Shown in pieces: positions 8,112-15,926 of a DNA stretch of 35,909 bases; within the stretch, counting starts at the first letter, position 1; every line of letters begins with the position of its first letter. Source of the DNA: an uncultured Limimonas sp. (GTDB lineage Bacteria > Pseudomonadota > Alphaproteobacteria > Kiloniellales > Rhodovibrionaceae); contig CAJXKW010000017.1 of assembly GCA_913055855.1 (NCBI GenBank), forward strand, positions 1 to 35,909, written 5' to 3'. The notes beneath the pieces were generated by a model. The model did no database searches. It worked only from the letters and a program-made list of their open reading frames with translations, and was not told the DNA's origin. A program made the position numbers and the translations under genes.

Positions 8112-10184
8112 ATGGGTCAGCTTATCCGACGGCATGGGACAGCGACGCCGCGACACGCCGCGTCCGCGGGGCGAAAGCGGACGCATCGGGGGGTATTCGG
8201 CGTCGCGCTTTTCGTGCTCGCGGCGGTCGGGCTGCTTTCGGGGGCTGCCACGAGCGCTCGTGCCGGATTGAGCGACTACCTCGCATCCTCATGCGACTTC
8301 GAGGCCAACCCGTGGTGTCGCTTGCCAGGGAACCCCAAGGATAGCTTCATCACGCGCGCGGAGGCGCTGGCGATCTCGCGCGGGGACGAGGCCGCGCGGA
8401 AGCGTTTGTGGGGCTGGGGCGGGCCCAAGGAGACCTTCTTCGCCTGGGGCAGCGCGGCGACCGACGGCGAGCGCATGTATTTCTTTGGTGGCGGGCATCA
8501 CCATTACCGCGGCAACGACATCAAGGTCTATGACTTCGAGACGCTCTCCTGGTCGCGGCTTTACGATCCGGCGTATGTGACCAAGGAAACCCACGGCGCG
8601 GGCGATCGCCGCTATGTGCCCGAAGTGGGGCCACGCGCGACGCACATCTATGACGGCATGGTCTACTCGGAAAAGACGAACGCCCTTTTCATGTGGGGCC
8701 ATTACAATTTCTATGCGTGGCGCTTCGACCTGGATGTCTGGGCCGAAACCAAGGATCCCTGGCAGGCGTGGTCACGGTTCAGTCTGCCCAAGGCTGACGG
8801 CCGATCTCCGAACTTCTATCGGGCAGCCGTTTTGGCGAACGGCAACATTCTTGTGCACGGAAGCCGCTACGCCAAGGGGCGCGGCACGATGTTCGTTTTC
8901 GATCCGGAGCAGCGCGCCTACGTTGGTCGGTCCGGAATTCAGTTCGTAATATCGGCGCTGACGGCCGTGGGGAATCAGGCCTACGGACGCTCCGTCCGCG
9001 ACGGCAAGCTGGATGTCTACGACAGCAACGGCCGCCGCACCGGTACCATTGACCTTCCGCCCGGTTTTTCCGGCAACGGCATGGCCCATCACCCCGGGCG
9101 CGACATGCTCGTGCTGTGGAACGGCGGCGCGGATACGCTGGTGTACGATCTGCACGCCGAGCGGTGGCAGCAGGTGGGCACGCTCGCCGACAACGTGCCG
9201 CAAGGGGCCCGGCGCGGACCCTACGGACGGTGGCAATACCTGCCCGAACACGACGTCTTCGTCGGCTTGGGCAAGACGCCCGACGGCGGGCATGCCATGT
9301 GGGCATACCGGCTGCCCGACCCACTGCCCGACCAGCATCCCCTGAAGGCGGTGCGTCGGGACCAGGGCTATACCTGTTCGGACGAGGTCGCCGGATGGTC
9401 CTGCCCGGACCTTCAGAAGCAGGTTAAGGCCGGCTCGGTGCAGAAAGGCGTTTATCACCAGTGTGCCAAGGTGAGCGGCCCGGTCGATTTCAATGGGGCC
9501 TGGTTGAAGGAAAAGGTCTGCGGCAAGAAGGCCTCGCTGATTGCCTCGGACGGTGCGCAAATCTCAAATGTCAAGATCACCGACATCAGCATCGGATCGA
9601 ATGCGAACTGTGTGCGCTGGGAAGGCGGTCGCGTGACGATCCGCAACATGACCTGCCGCCGGGCGGACATGGGGCTGCTGGGCTTCGGTGACGAGCTGGT
9701 GATCGCGGACAGCACCTTCGCCAAGACCTTGGACAGCGGCAGCAACCACGGACACATCATCTACACCTGTCCCCGGAATGCGCGCGGCAGCACCCTTACC
9801 CTCCGCGACACGACCATTCGCGCGCCGGGGGATCAGGGACACCTTCTCAAGACCGGATGCGCCACGACACGCATCGAGGGCAGTCTTCTCGACGGCGGCC
9901 AGGGGAACTACAGCCGCGTGATCGACGCGTTCAATGGCGGGCGCCTGATCATTCGTGACAGCACCCTGGCGGCCGGACAGAGCGGCGGTAACGGCGACCT
10001 GATCGGGTTCGGGGCGGAAAAGCGCGAACCGTTATCCGAGCACGTTGTCGACCTGAAGGCGGGAACCACCGATTGCCGCGCGCTGCCCATGTGGGGGCAC
10101 GCGCTGCACACCTGGCCGGGGCGGGTGCGCGTCGAGCAGGTGACGTGGGAGCCCACGACGAATCACGGGTGCCGGGCCCGGTGA
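8112..10184 (+). CDS. Secreted beta-propeller plus right-handed beta-helix protein
   Basis: A 690-residue exported protein with no single known family visible. Residues 27-45 form a signal-peptide core ending in an AxA-like SARA. Residues ~60-410 show kelch-like blades: an AWGSAATDGERMYFFGGG blade, IKVYDFETLSWSRL, THIYDGMVYSEKTNALFMWG, MFVFDPEQRAYV, DMLVLWNGGADTLVYDL. Residues ~420-690 are short repeating strands such as VTIRNMTCRRADMG, LVIADSTFAKTL, TLTLRDTTIRAPG and RLIIRDSTLAAGQ, typical of a right-handed beta-helix as in pectate-lyase-like folds. Cysteines cluster in the helix (CSDEVAGWSC, YHQC, KEKVC), suggesting disulfides outside the cytoplasm. The ATG at 8112 is chosen because the signal sequence follows it. 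It may cleave, epimerise or bind the exported polymer; no catalytic residues can be assigned. Confidence 0.75.
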   Translation: MGQLIRRHGTATPRHAASAGRKRTHRGVFGVALFVLAAVGLLSGAATSARAGLSDYLASSCDFEANPWCRLPGNPKDSFITRAEALAISRGDEAARKRLWGWGGPKETFFAWGSAATDGERMYFFGGGHHHYRGNDIKVYDFETLSWSRLYDPAYVTKETHGAGDRRYVPEVGPRATHIYDGMVYSEKTNALFMWGHYNFYAWRFDLDVWAETKDPWQAWSRFSLPKADGRSPNFYRAAVLANGNILVHGSRYAKGRGTMFVFDPEQRAYVGRSGIQFVISALTAVGNQAYGRSVRDGKLDVYDSNGRRTGTIDLPPGFSGNGMAHHPGRDMLVLWNGGADTLVYDLHAERWQQVGTLADNVPQGARRGPYGRWQYLPEHDVFVGLGKTPDGGHAMWAYRLPDPLPDQHPLKAVRRDQGYTCSDEVAGWSCPDLQKQVKAGSVQKGVYHQCAKVSGPVDFNGAWLKEKVCGKKASLIASDGAQISNVKITDISIGSNANCVRWEGGRVTIRNMTCRRADMGLLGFGDELVIADSTFAKTLDSGSNHGHIIYTCPRNARGSTLTLRDTTIRAPGDQGHLLKTGCATTRIEGSLLDGGQGNYSRVIDAFNGGRLIIRDSTLAAGQSGGNGDLIGFGAEKREPLSEHVVDLKAGTTDCRALPMWGHALHTWPGRVRVEQVTWEPTTNHGCRAR

Positions 10185-10230
10185 GACGCGTGCCGGCGCT
10201 GACCAGCGCACCGCAATTCAGGGGGCAGAC

Positions 10231-11550
10231 ATGCTCGCCGTCGTCGTCGCGCTGAGCATCGTCGGGGTCGTCCCGCTCATTCTGCTCTGGCCGCACGTCG
10301 GCATTCTGGCCTGGTACTGGTTCGGCCTGATGAATCCGCACCGGCTGATCTGGGGCGTGCTGGAACAGCAGCGCTATGGCCTGATGATCGCCGCGACCAC
10401 GCTGGTGGCGTGGTTCCTGTCCCGGGAGGCCAAGCGCATTCCCGTGGGCGCCGTCACGGTCCTGCTCGGCCTTCTCGTCACCTGGATCACGCTGACCACC
10501 TTCTTCGCCCAGGTTCAGGAGCATGCGTGGGCCGGCTGGGAAAAGGCGTTCAAGATCCTGATCATGACCTTTGTTGCGATCGCCCTGATCAACACGCGCG
10601 AACGCGTGTACGTGCTGGTTTGGGTGATCGTGATCAGCCTGGGGTTCTACGGTTTCAAGGGCGGCCTTTTCACCCTGCTGACGGGCGGCGAATACCGGGT
10701 CTGGGGACCCGAGAAGAGTTTCATCGCGGACAACAACCAGCTCGGTTTGGCCCTGATCATGACCGTGCCCCTGATCGTGTATCTCTACGGCCAGGTCGCG
10801 CATCGGCTGATGCGGCTGGGGCTCGGCGTTCTGGGCCTGACGTGCTTCTTCTCGATCATCGGCACCCAGTCGCGCGGCGCGTTTCTCGCGCTGTGCGTCA
10901 TGGGCGGTTACCTCATGATCCGGTCGCGCCACCGGCTGAAAATGGGCGCCGTGGTGTGCGCGATTGCGCTCGTCGGTGTTTGGTTCGTGCCCGAGTCCTG
11001 GGTTGAACGGATGGAGACCATCCAGAATTATGAAGACGACCCCTCCGCCATGTCGCGCATTCGCGCCTGGACCTTCGCGACGAAGGTTGCCCTCGATCAT
11101 CCGGTGACCGGTGGCGGGTTCAATGTGCATTTCGACGAGGCATATTTCATGCGCTTGGTCCCCGAGGCTGCAAAGAATCGCGATTTTCATAGCGCTTATT
11201 TCGAAATGCTGGGTGAGCACGGGGTTATCGGTCTGGCGATCTTTCTTGCGCTGCTGCTGGCGACCTGGCTGTCCTTTTCGAGGCTCATCCGGCGCACGGC
11301 GGACTCGGTCGAGTTGCGTTGGGCCCACGATCTGGCGCGCATGGCACAGGTCTCCATGATCGGATACGCGGCGGCCGCATCCTTTCTCAACCTGGCCTTC
11401 TATGACCTGTTCTACGTGATCCTGGCGTTCGCGCCGATGCTTTGGAACGTCCTGGCCGCCGAGAACGCGACTCAAGCGACCGGCGTGGGCTCGGCCGTGC
11501 GCAGTCGGCGGCCTAGCCGCGTCGAAGAACAGGTGCCGTCTGGTGCTTGA
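10231..11550 (+). CDS. O-antigen-ligase-like protein, exosortase A system-associated
   Basis: A polytopic inner-membrane protein of 439 residues with about ten hydrophobic segments. It matches the exosortase-associated putative O-glycosylation ligase family (TIGR03097) by its start (IVGVVPLILLWPHVGILAWY), the conserved FGLMNPHRL, GFYGFKGGLFTLLTGGEYRV, FIADNNQLGLAL, FFSIIGTQSRGAFLAL, and the periplasmic-loop stretch GGGFNVHFDE followed by a DFHSAYFEMLGEHG segment like that of Wzy/WaaL enzymes. It probably polymerises repeat units or transfers the glycan to an acceptor such as PEP-CTERM proteins; the family's exact reaction is not settled. The ATG follows AGGGGG by six bases, and the gene lies 46 bp after the propeller/helix gene. 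Confidence 0.9.
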   Translation: MLAVVVALSIVGVVPLILLWPHVGILAWYWFGLMNPHRLIWGVLEQQRYGLMIAATTLVAWFLSREAKRIPVGAVTVLLGLLVTWITLTTFFAQVQEHAWAGWEKAFKILIMTFVAIALINTRERVYVLVWVIVISLGFYGFKGGLFTLLTGGEYRVWGPEKSFIADNNQLGLALIMTVPLIVYLYGQVAHRLMRLGLGVLGLTCFFSIIGTQSRGAFLALCVMGGYLMIRSRHRLKMGAVVCAIALVGVWFVPESWVERMETIQNYEDDPSAMSRIRAWTFATKVALDHPVTGGGFNVHFDEAYFMRLVPEAAKNRDFHSAYFEMLGEHGVIGLAIFLALLLATWLSFSRLIRRTADSVELRWAHDLARMAQVSMIGYAAAASFLNLAFYDLFYVILAFAPMLWNVLAAENATQATGVGSAVRSRRPSRVEEQVPSGA

Positions 11551-11675
11551 ACGATTTTCGTGGCACGGACGCGGTCGCGAAAACAGCACAGCGCGGGGAT
11601 CGTCGGGCCGCTGCCGGTCGGGCGCCGGTGCGTCCGGTGCGGAGGGCTCAAATCATCCAGGGGGATCAGGTGGTC

Positions 11676-12452
11676 ATGGATCGGCCGCACGAAGCGCTTC
11701 TCAAGGCGATATATCGGCGCACGCTCGATCGTGCTGCGCGCTCCGCGCGCATAAGCCGCTTCGTGCCACCAGGCTTGGAGCCGTTTTGCGACATTCGGCG
11801 ACGCAAGCCAGCGTTCGCGCCGGCTACCATCTTTGACGTGGGCGCGCACCGGGGCGAGTCGGCGATCCGATTTCACCGAGCCTGCCCGGATGCCCGAATC
11901 GTCGCGTTCGAGCCGGTCCGCGGGGTGTTTCTCGATCTACAGGCCAAGACCGCAAACATATCCAAGTTGGAATGTTTCCAATACGCCCTGGGCGACCAAA
12001 CGCAGAATGTCCGTATTCGGTTGAACCCGAAGTCGAGCACGAACTCGCTTCTCAACGAGCGAACGAATGTTTCGGGGAGTGGCTCTGGGGACGAGGGCGG
12101 AGACAGTGACGAGAACCACGAAACCGTATCGGTGATGACGCTGGACTCATTTTGTGCTGCGCACGACGTCGCGCACATCGACTTCCTGAAGATCGACGCG
12201 GAAGGTTACGATCTCTACGTTCTGGAAGGGGCGCGGGGAATGCTGGAGTCGGAGCGTATCAGCTTTGTCCAGGTCGAAACACGTCTGTCTGCTGCATCTG
12301 ACAATATAGGGCCCGAACTCACCGATATGATCAATTTTTTGGGAGATTTACACTTTGTTCCATTCGGATTTTATCATCAGACACACGAGTGGTCCGGCGC
12401 GGCGCGTTTGCGCTTTTTAGATGCTGTGTTCATAAACAGGGCGTACACGTGA
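11676..12452 (+). CDS. FkbM family methyltransferase
   Basis: A SAM-dependent methyltransferase of about 258 residues, in the FkbM family that O-methylates sugars or related hydroxyls. Motif I is TIFDVGAHRGESAIRF. The acidic residue ending strand 2 lies in IVAFEPVRGVF, and the family's IDFLKIDAEGYDLYVLEGA motif follows, then a C-terminal FGFYHQTHEWSG stretch. A TTG at 11547 overlaps the ligase stop and would add 43 Arg/Ala-rich residues. I prefer the ATG at 11676, which has GGGGA and AGGTGG upstream. The 3' half is clearly AT-richer than its neighbours, suggesting transfer. It converges on the pssE-like gene, with 76 bp between the two stops and no clear terminator. Confidence 0.87.
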   Translation: MDRPHEALLKAIYRRTLDRAARSARISRFVPPGLEPFCDIRRRKPAFAPATIFDVGAHRGESAIRFHRACPDARIVAFEPVRGVFLDLQAKTANISKLECFQYALGDQTQNVRIRLNPKSSTNSLLNERTNVSGSGSGDEGGDSDENHETVSVMTLDSFCAAHDVAHIDFLKIDAEGYDLYVLEGARGMLESERISFVQVETRLSAASDNIGPELTDMINFLGDLHFVPFGFYHQTHEWSGAARLRFLDAVFINRAYT

Positions 12453-12528
12453 CGTGGGCGTGGCAGGACGCCGTGTGGCGCTGCCCGCTCGGATTAGCCC
12501 GTACAGCCGGCAGCCTGGCGCGTGGCGC

Positions 12529-12996
12529 TTAGATTCCGGCCTCGCGCAGAATGCTGCGCAGGGCGTCTTGAAATTTTACGCGATGACAGGGAATTTTGAT
12601 CTTCCGGTCTTCCTGGTGCGCGCTTGTGTAGAGCGTCGCAAGATCGTGTACGTCGTCGGACCAGGGAATTGGGATTTCGTTGCTCAATTCCTGGAGGAAT
12701 TCAGCTTGATGGTTGTTCTGCGCGATCGGGTTCGCAAAAACGGCAAACGGGCGACCGCTACGCAGCGCCTGGAGGGTCGAGCCCGTTCCCCCATGGACGA
12801 TCAGGAAGCTCGCCGCATTGAGGTATTCGGCGATTGTGGCCTTGTACGGGAAGGACTCACAGTTCTCGGGGATATAGGTCGATGTTCCGGTTTGACAGAT
12901 GACCGGCTCAGGAAAGACGCCCGCGGCCGCAAGTCGATCGACTTCCTTGAGGAGGGCGTCGAACGGAAGGGTGGTTCCGAGCGTCACGAAAATCAT
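12529..12996 (-). CDS. pssE: PssE/Alg13-like glycosyltransferase subunit
   Basis: A catalytic, UDP-sugar-binding half of a split glycosyltransferase, about 155 residues. It starts MIFVTLGTTLPFDALLKEVD, contains FLIVHGGTGSTLQALRSGRP (the donor-binding GGxGS loop of Alg13/MurG-type enzymes), and continues with VFANPIAQNNHQAEFLQEL. A longer frame runs upstream to 13446, but that part only shadows the pssD-like gene. The true ATG overlaps the pssD stop as ATGA, so both halves are made together. By homology with Alg13/Alg14 and rhizobial PssD/PssE it should form a membrane-bound heterodimer that adds a sugar, often GlcA or GlcNAc, to the lipid-linked unit. Confidence 0.85.
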   Translation of the reverse strand: MIFVTLGTTLPFDALLKEVDRLAAAGVFPEPVICQTGTSTYIPENCESFPYKATIAEYLNAASFLIVHGGTGSTLQALRSGRPFAVFANPIAQNNHQAEFLQELSNEIPIPWSDDVHDLATLYTSAHQEDRKIKIPCHRVKFQDALRSILREAGI

Positions 12997-13481
12997 ATCA
13001 CGTTCCCGTCGTATCGCGTGCCGGGCATCACCTCGGCGAGCTCCTGCCATTGAACAAAAATATGTTTGGCCGCGGCCAACATGCGGCATGCCTTCAGCGC
13101 TCGCGAAGGTGTTTTCACGCGGGTTATGCTTTCGATATAAATGGTCTCGCATCCCATGAACCGGCCAGCGAGAAGCATGAACACGCTTGCTGGCGATCCA
13201 AGGCCGATCACGACATCGGGCCGTTCGCGGCGCATAAAGGCCAAGCTTCGAAGGAAGGTACCCAGCGCCCCACGCAACGAGGTCAGGATCGAGCCCGATC
13301 CTGTGTTCTGAAAACGCGGCGCCACGAAGTAAGTACCCTGGGGAAATCCAGCCTGGTCGGGTCGTTTCCCGTACGGCTCCAGCATATAACAGAAGTCCGC
13401 TTCGTCGCGGAGCATTTTGACGATTTCGCCCAACTGATAGCCCCAACCGCCACCATGGATGGGTATGAGCACCTTGGTCAC
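12993..13481 (-). CDS. pssD: PssD/Alg14-like glycosyltransferase subunit
   Basis: The membrane-anchoring, acceptor-side partner of the PssE-like subunit; 162 residues, the usual Alg14 size. It begins MTKVLIPIHGGGWGYQLGEI, with the glycine-rich loop that follows the first strand. Later come the ERPDVVIGLGSPASVFMLLA hydrophobic segment and the conserved ETIYIESITRVKTPS, as in Alg14 proteins. The start is a GTG with AGG about eight bases upstream. The stop overlaps the pssE ATG. The pair lies 109 bp after a small membrane protein gene and is probably the end of the long leftward EPS run. Its codon use looks less GC-extreme than that of the glycosyltransferase and amidotransferase genes further upstream. 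Confidence 0.85.
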   Translation of the reverse strand: MTKVLIPIHGGGWGYQLGEIVKMLRDEADFCYMLEPYGKRPDQAGFPQGTYFVAPRFQNTGSGSILTSLRGALGTFLRSLAFMRRERPDVVIGLGSPASVFMLLAGRFMGCETIYIESITRVKTPSRALKACRMLAAAKHIFVQWQELAEVMPGTRYDGNVI

Positions 13482-13590
13482 TGGCTACCTCGCAACCGAC
13501 TCATGCTCACAGGAGAAAAGCTGTGTCGATCGGGGTCACGAGCGAGCGTGGTGTACCTCGCAGGAGGGGGGGCATCCGGCTTGGCCGATT

Positions 13591-13884
13591 TCACGCCCGA
13601 CCTCCGCGGGGGCGTGCGGGCACCGTCTTGGCGCGTGACCGGCGCTGTGAGCCGTGAGATTTGCGTGTTCCGGCGCGCGGCGCGAACCGGCCGCCGCTGC
13701 GCCTGCGGTCGCGTCGATGCAACGACGGCTCGGGCTCGCCAGCGCCCTCGGCGCCATCGGGCGCCTGCATCCCGAGCAAGCCGGTCTGCTCGTCGATGCG
13801 ATCCGCGGCATCATTGCGAATCGACCAATACACGATATAATAAAATATGCCAATAAATCCAATAATAATAAGGGTTTCCAGCAT
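13591..13884 (-). CDS. Small single-pass membrane protein, unknown function
   Basis: A 97-residue protein with one clear N-terminal membrane helix (LETLIIIGFIGIFYYIVYW) followed by an acidic patch (RNDAADRIDEQTG) and a disordered Arg/Gly/Pro-rich tail. A strong ribosome site, AGGAG, sits nine bases before the ATG. The surrounding DNA (13800-13960) is strikingly AT-rich for this genome. It lies 60 bp after the lectin-like gene and 109 bp before pssD on the same strand, so it may be a small accessory subunit of the glycosyltransferase complex; that is inference. The last third may be less constrained. I recognise no family. Confidence 0.6.
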   Translation of the reverse strand: MLETLIIIGFIGIFYYIVYWSIRNDAADRIDEQTGLLGMQAPDGAEGAGEPEPSLHRRDRRRSGGRFAPRAGTRKSHGSQRRSRAKTVPARPRGGRA

Positions 13885-13944
13885 ATCTGGTAGCTCCTCG
13901 CGTCATATCTTATGGGCAAAAATTTTCATCTAAGGAGTGCAAAT

Positions 13945-14568
13945 TTAAGAGCTTTTGCCTGTTTTGCTTAAATCTTCTTTTTCTTTTGGTGGGAACTCGA
14001 TGAGATAGTAGCGAAAGCGCTTATTGTATCCTGTCGCTTTCCAGCGCGAGCTTTGCGGCTCATAATATACCCCCATGTATGGCATGTTGTTGCTGCCGCA
14101 ACGGATGTCGGTCCGGTGCCAGGGCGTGTCCCATGGGGCGAACGCGCCGGGCCGGTGCGTCTCCCCGTCGGCCCAGGTGAGCATGCGGACACCGCACCAG
14201 TAGCGCAGGCCCACCCAGACGCCATTGCTGGCCGGAAGATCGGCGAAGTCGAAGGTCTCGACGATCCATTGGTGCAGCTCGGCCGTGTCGATGCGCGCCA
14301 GGCGCCCCTTGCGGTCCTTGTACTGGGTGTTCCGCGCCTTCTGCACAGCAAAGGCCCATTTCCCCGTGCCCGTCCGGTTCACCACGTCCTTTGCAAGCTG
14401 GAAGTAGGCGTCGCGTGGTTCGTAATACGCGGTTTGGAGGATCTCCCGGTTGCGCAGGTTCTTCGGGTTGGGCGCGGCGTTGGCTGGTACCGCGGTGCCC
14501 GTGGCCAGGATGATTCCCGCAAGTCCCGTTGCCAGCCAGCGTCGGCGGATCGTGCGGCGAAACATCAT
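13945..14568 (-). CDS. Secreted C-type-lectin-fold-like protein
   Basis: A 207-residue exported protein. Residues 11-32 form a signal peptide (LATGLAGIILATGTAVPANA, cut near ANA-AP). The middle holds a pattern like the C-type lectin fold: VWVGLRYWCGVRMLTWADG followed by FAPWDTPWH, comparable to the WIGL...W.W.DG...F..W signature, with paired cysteines (CGVRM and IRCGSN). The tail is Tyr-rich, then Lys/Glu-rich. The frame extends far upstream, but only as a shadow of the glycosyltransferase gene. Start codons at 14568 and 14565 follow that gene's stop by two bases, so they are co-translated. It may bind or anchor the exported polysaccharide. The fold call is by eye and not certain. Confidence 0.6.
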   Translation of the reverse strand: MMFRRTIRRRWLATGLAGIILATGTAVPANAAPNPKNLRNREILQTAYYEPRDAYFQLAKDVVNRTGTGKWAFAVQKARNTQYKDRKGRLARIDTAELHQWIVETFDFADLPASNGVWVGLRYWCGVRMLTWADGETHRPGAFAPWDTPWHRTDIRCGSNNMPYMGVYYEPQSSRWKATGYNKRFRYYLIEFPPKEKEDLSKTGKSS

Positions 14569-14570
14569 CG

Positions 14571-15926
14571 TCAGCCCGAGCTTTCTGGTTGCTGAACACC
14601 GGACGGTGTGCGCAGATCGCCCGCCTCGGCGGTCCCCGGCGACACGGCGGCGAGCGGTCCCTGGGACTGCCTTTGGGTGGGCAACGCCGCAAGCCGCGTG
14701 TCGAGACCGCGCAGCACTTCCGGCCAAGCGTAGGCACGCCGCATCGCCGCCGCCGCTGCGTCGGCCAGGTCGCCCCGGCGTTTCGCATTCCGCATCAATG
14801 CCACCGCCCTGGATGCCATCTCGGCGGGCGTTGCGGCCGTCAGTATATGCTCGCCGGGCGTGGCCGCGACACCGCGCGCCGCGAGCTCGCTGGCGATCAC
14901 CGGCACGCCCATCGCCATGGATTCCAGAATCTTGTTCTGCGTCCCCCGAGCGATCTTGAGCGGTACCACAGTCGCGGCAGCCCGGCGGACGTAGGGCCGA
15001 ACGTCGGGGACGCTCCCCGTCACGGTCACCCCTGGAAGATCGGCCAGGGCGCACACGGCCGGAGTCGGCTCGGCGCCCACGATGAGCAGCTCGGCCGCCG
15101 GGCGGGCGTGCCGGATGCGCGGCCACACGTCCCGGCAGAAATCCTGCATTGCTTGGATGTTGGGGAGGTAGTCCATGCGCCCGACAAAGCACAGCGTGTC
15201 GGGATCGTACGTCCGGTCGCCGGGTGTGTAGTAATCCAGGTCCACCCCGTTGCGTACCACGCCATTCGGCACTTCGCCGGCAATGGCGCGCAGGCTCGCG
15301 GCCTCGTGCGTGGTGGCGGTGAGGCACAGGTCGAAGCGCCGCGCCAGCCGGCGCTCGGCCCGGCGCAGGGTGACCCCTTCGCGCCAGTATACCAGGTTCC
15401 GTGGAAATCCCGTCGCGCCCGCGTAATCCTGCCACTTGCGCGAATCCATGTCGACGAAGTCGAGTACCTTCGTCACGCCGTCGAGAACCTCGACATAGGG
15501 TGCCACGGCGGAGGAATGCACGATCGCCAGATCAAACGGCCGGCGCGCGTGCGCGTCGCGGATCCGCCGGCCGAGCCCCGGCGCGTCAAAGTAGCCCATG
15601 GACGCCGGCCGCCACGTCGCCGCGTGCCAGGCTGCCTGGATCAGGGCGCGCATCCGGCCGATGGGCGCGGTGATCACGGCCACCCCTTCCGCCATTTCGA
15701 GCTCGCGCGCCGCCGCCGCCTCCTCGGCGGATCGCACGGGCGCGGTGACGGTGACCGCGTTCTGCTGCGCCAGATGCCGCATGCAGTGGTACGCCCGGAC
15801 GCGCGCGCCGCCGTGCGGCGGGTAGGGCAGACGGTGCGTAACGTAGAGAATGCGCCGGCCCGCCGGCACCGATTGCGTGCCTGCGCTCCCGCCGCTGGCG
15901 TCCGGCCGTTCGCGCATCCCGCTCAT
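14571..15926 (-). CDS. XrtA/PEP-CTERM-associated glycosyltransferase (TIGR03087 type)
   Basis: A 451-residue GT-B enzyme of the family found almost only beside exosortase A. It has the family start ILYVTHRLPYPPHGGARVRA, then DLAIVHSSAVAPYV, VLDFVDMDSRKWQDYA (very characteristic), NGVDLDYYTP at the hinge, CFVGRMDYLPNIQAM opening the donor domain, and GTQNKILESMAMGVPVIAS as the E-x7-E region. It should add one sugar of the EPS repeat in the cytosol. The ATG at 15926 overlaps the amidotransferase stop (ATGA), and an Arg-rich upstream extension is rejected. Two bases separate its stop from the lectin-fold gene. Confidence 0.92.
   Translation of the reverse strand: MSGMRERPDASGGSAGTQSVPAGRRILYVTHRLPYPPHGGARVRAYHCMRHLAQQNAVTVTAPVRSAEEAAAARELEMAEGVAVITAPIGRMRALIQAAWHAATWRPASMGYFDAPGLGRRIRDAHARRPFDLAIVHSSAVAPYVEVLDGVTKVLDFVDMDSRKWQDYAGATGFPRNLVYWREGVTLRRAERRLARRFDLCLTATTHEAASLRAIAGEVPNGVVRNGVDLDYYTPGDRTYDPDTLCFVGRMDYLPNIQAMQDFCRDVWPRIRHARPAAELLIVGAEPTPAVCALADLPGVTVTGSVPDVRPYVRRAAATVVPLKIARGTQNKILESMAMGVPVIASELAARGVAATPGEHILTAATPAEMASRAVALMRNAKRRGDLADAAAAAMRRAYAWPEVLRGLDTRLAALPTQRQSQGPLAAVSPGTAEAGDLRTPSGVQQPESSG

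Noticed and set aside
12997..13446. 305-residue fusion start for the PssE-like protein
   Set aside because: The added 150 residues only overlap the pssD frame; the family start MIFVTLGTT at 12996 and the ATGA overlap show two separate genes rather than a frameshifted fusion.
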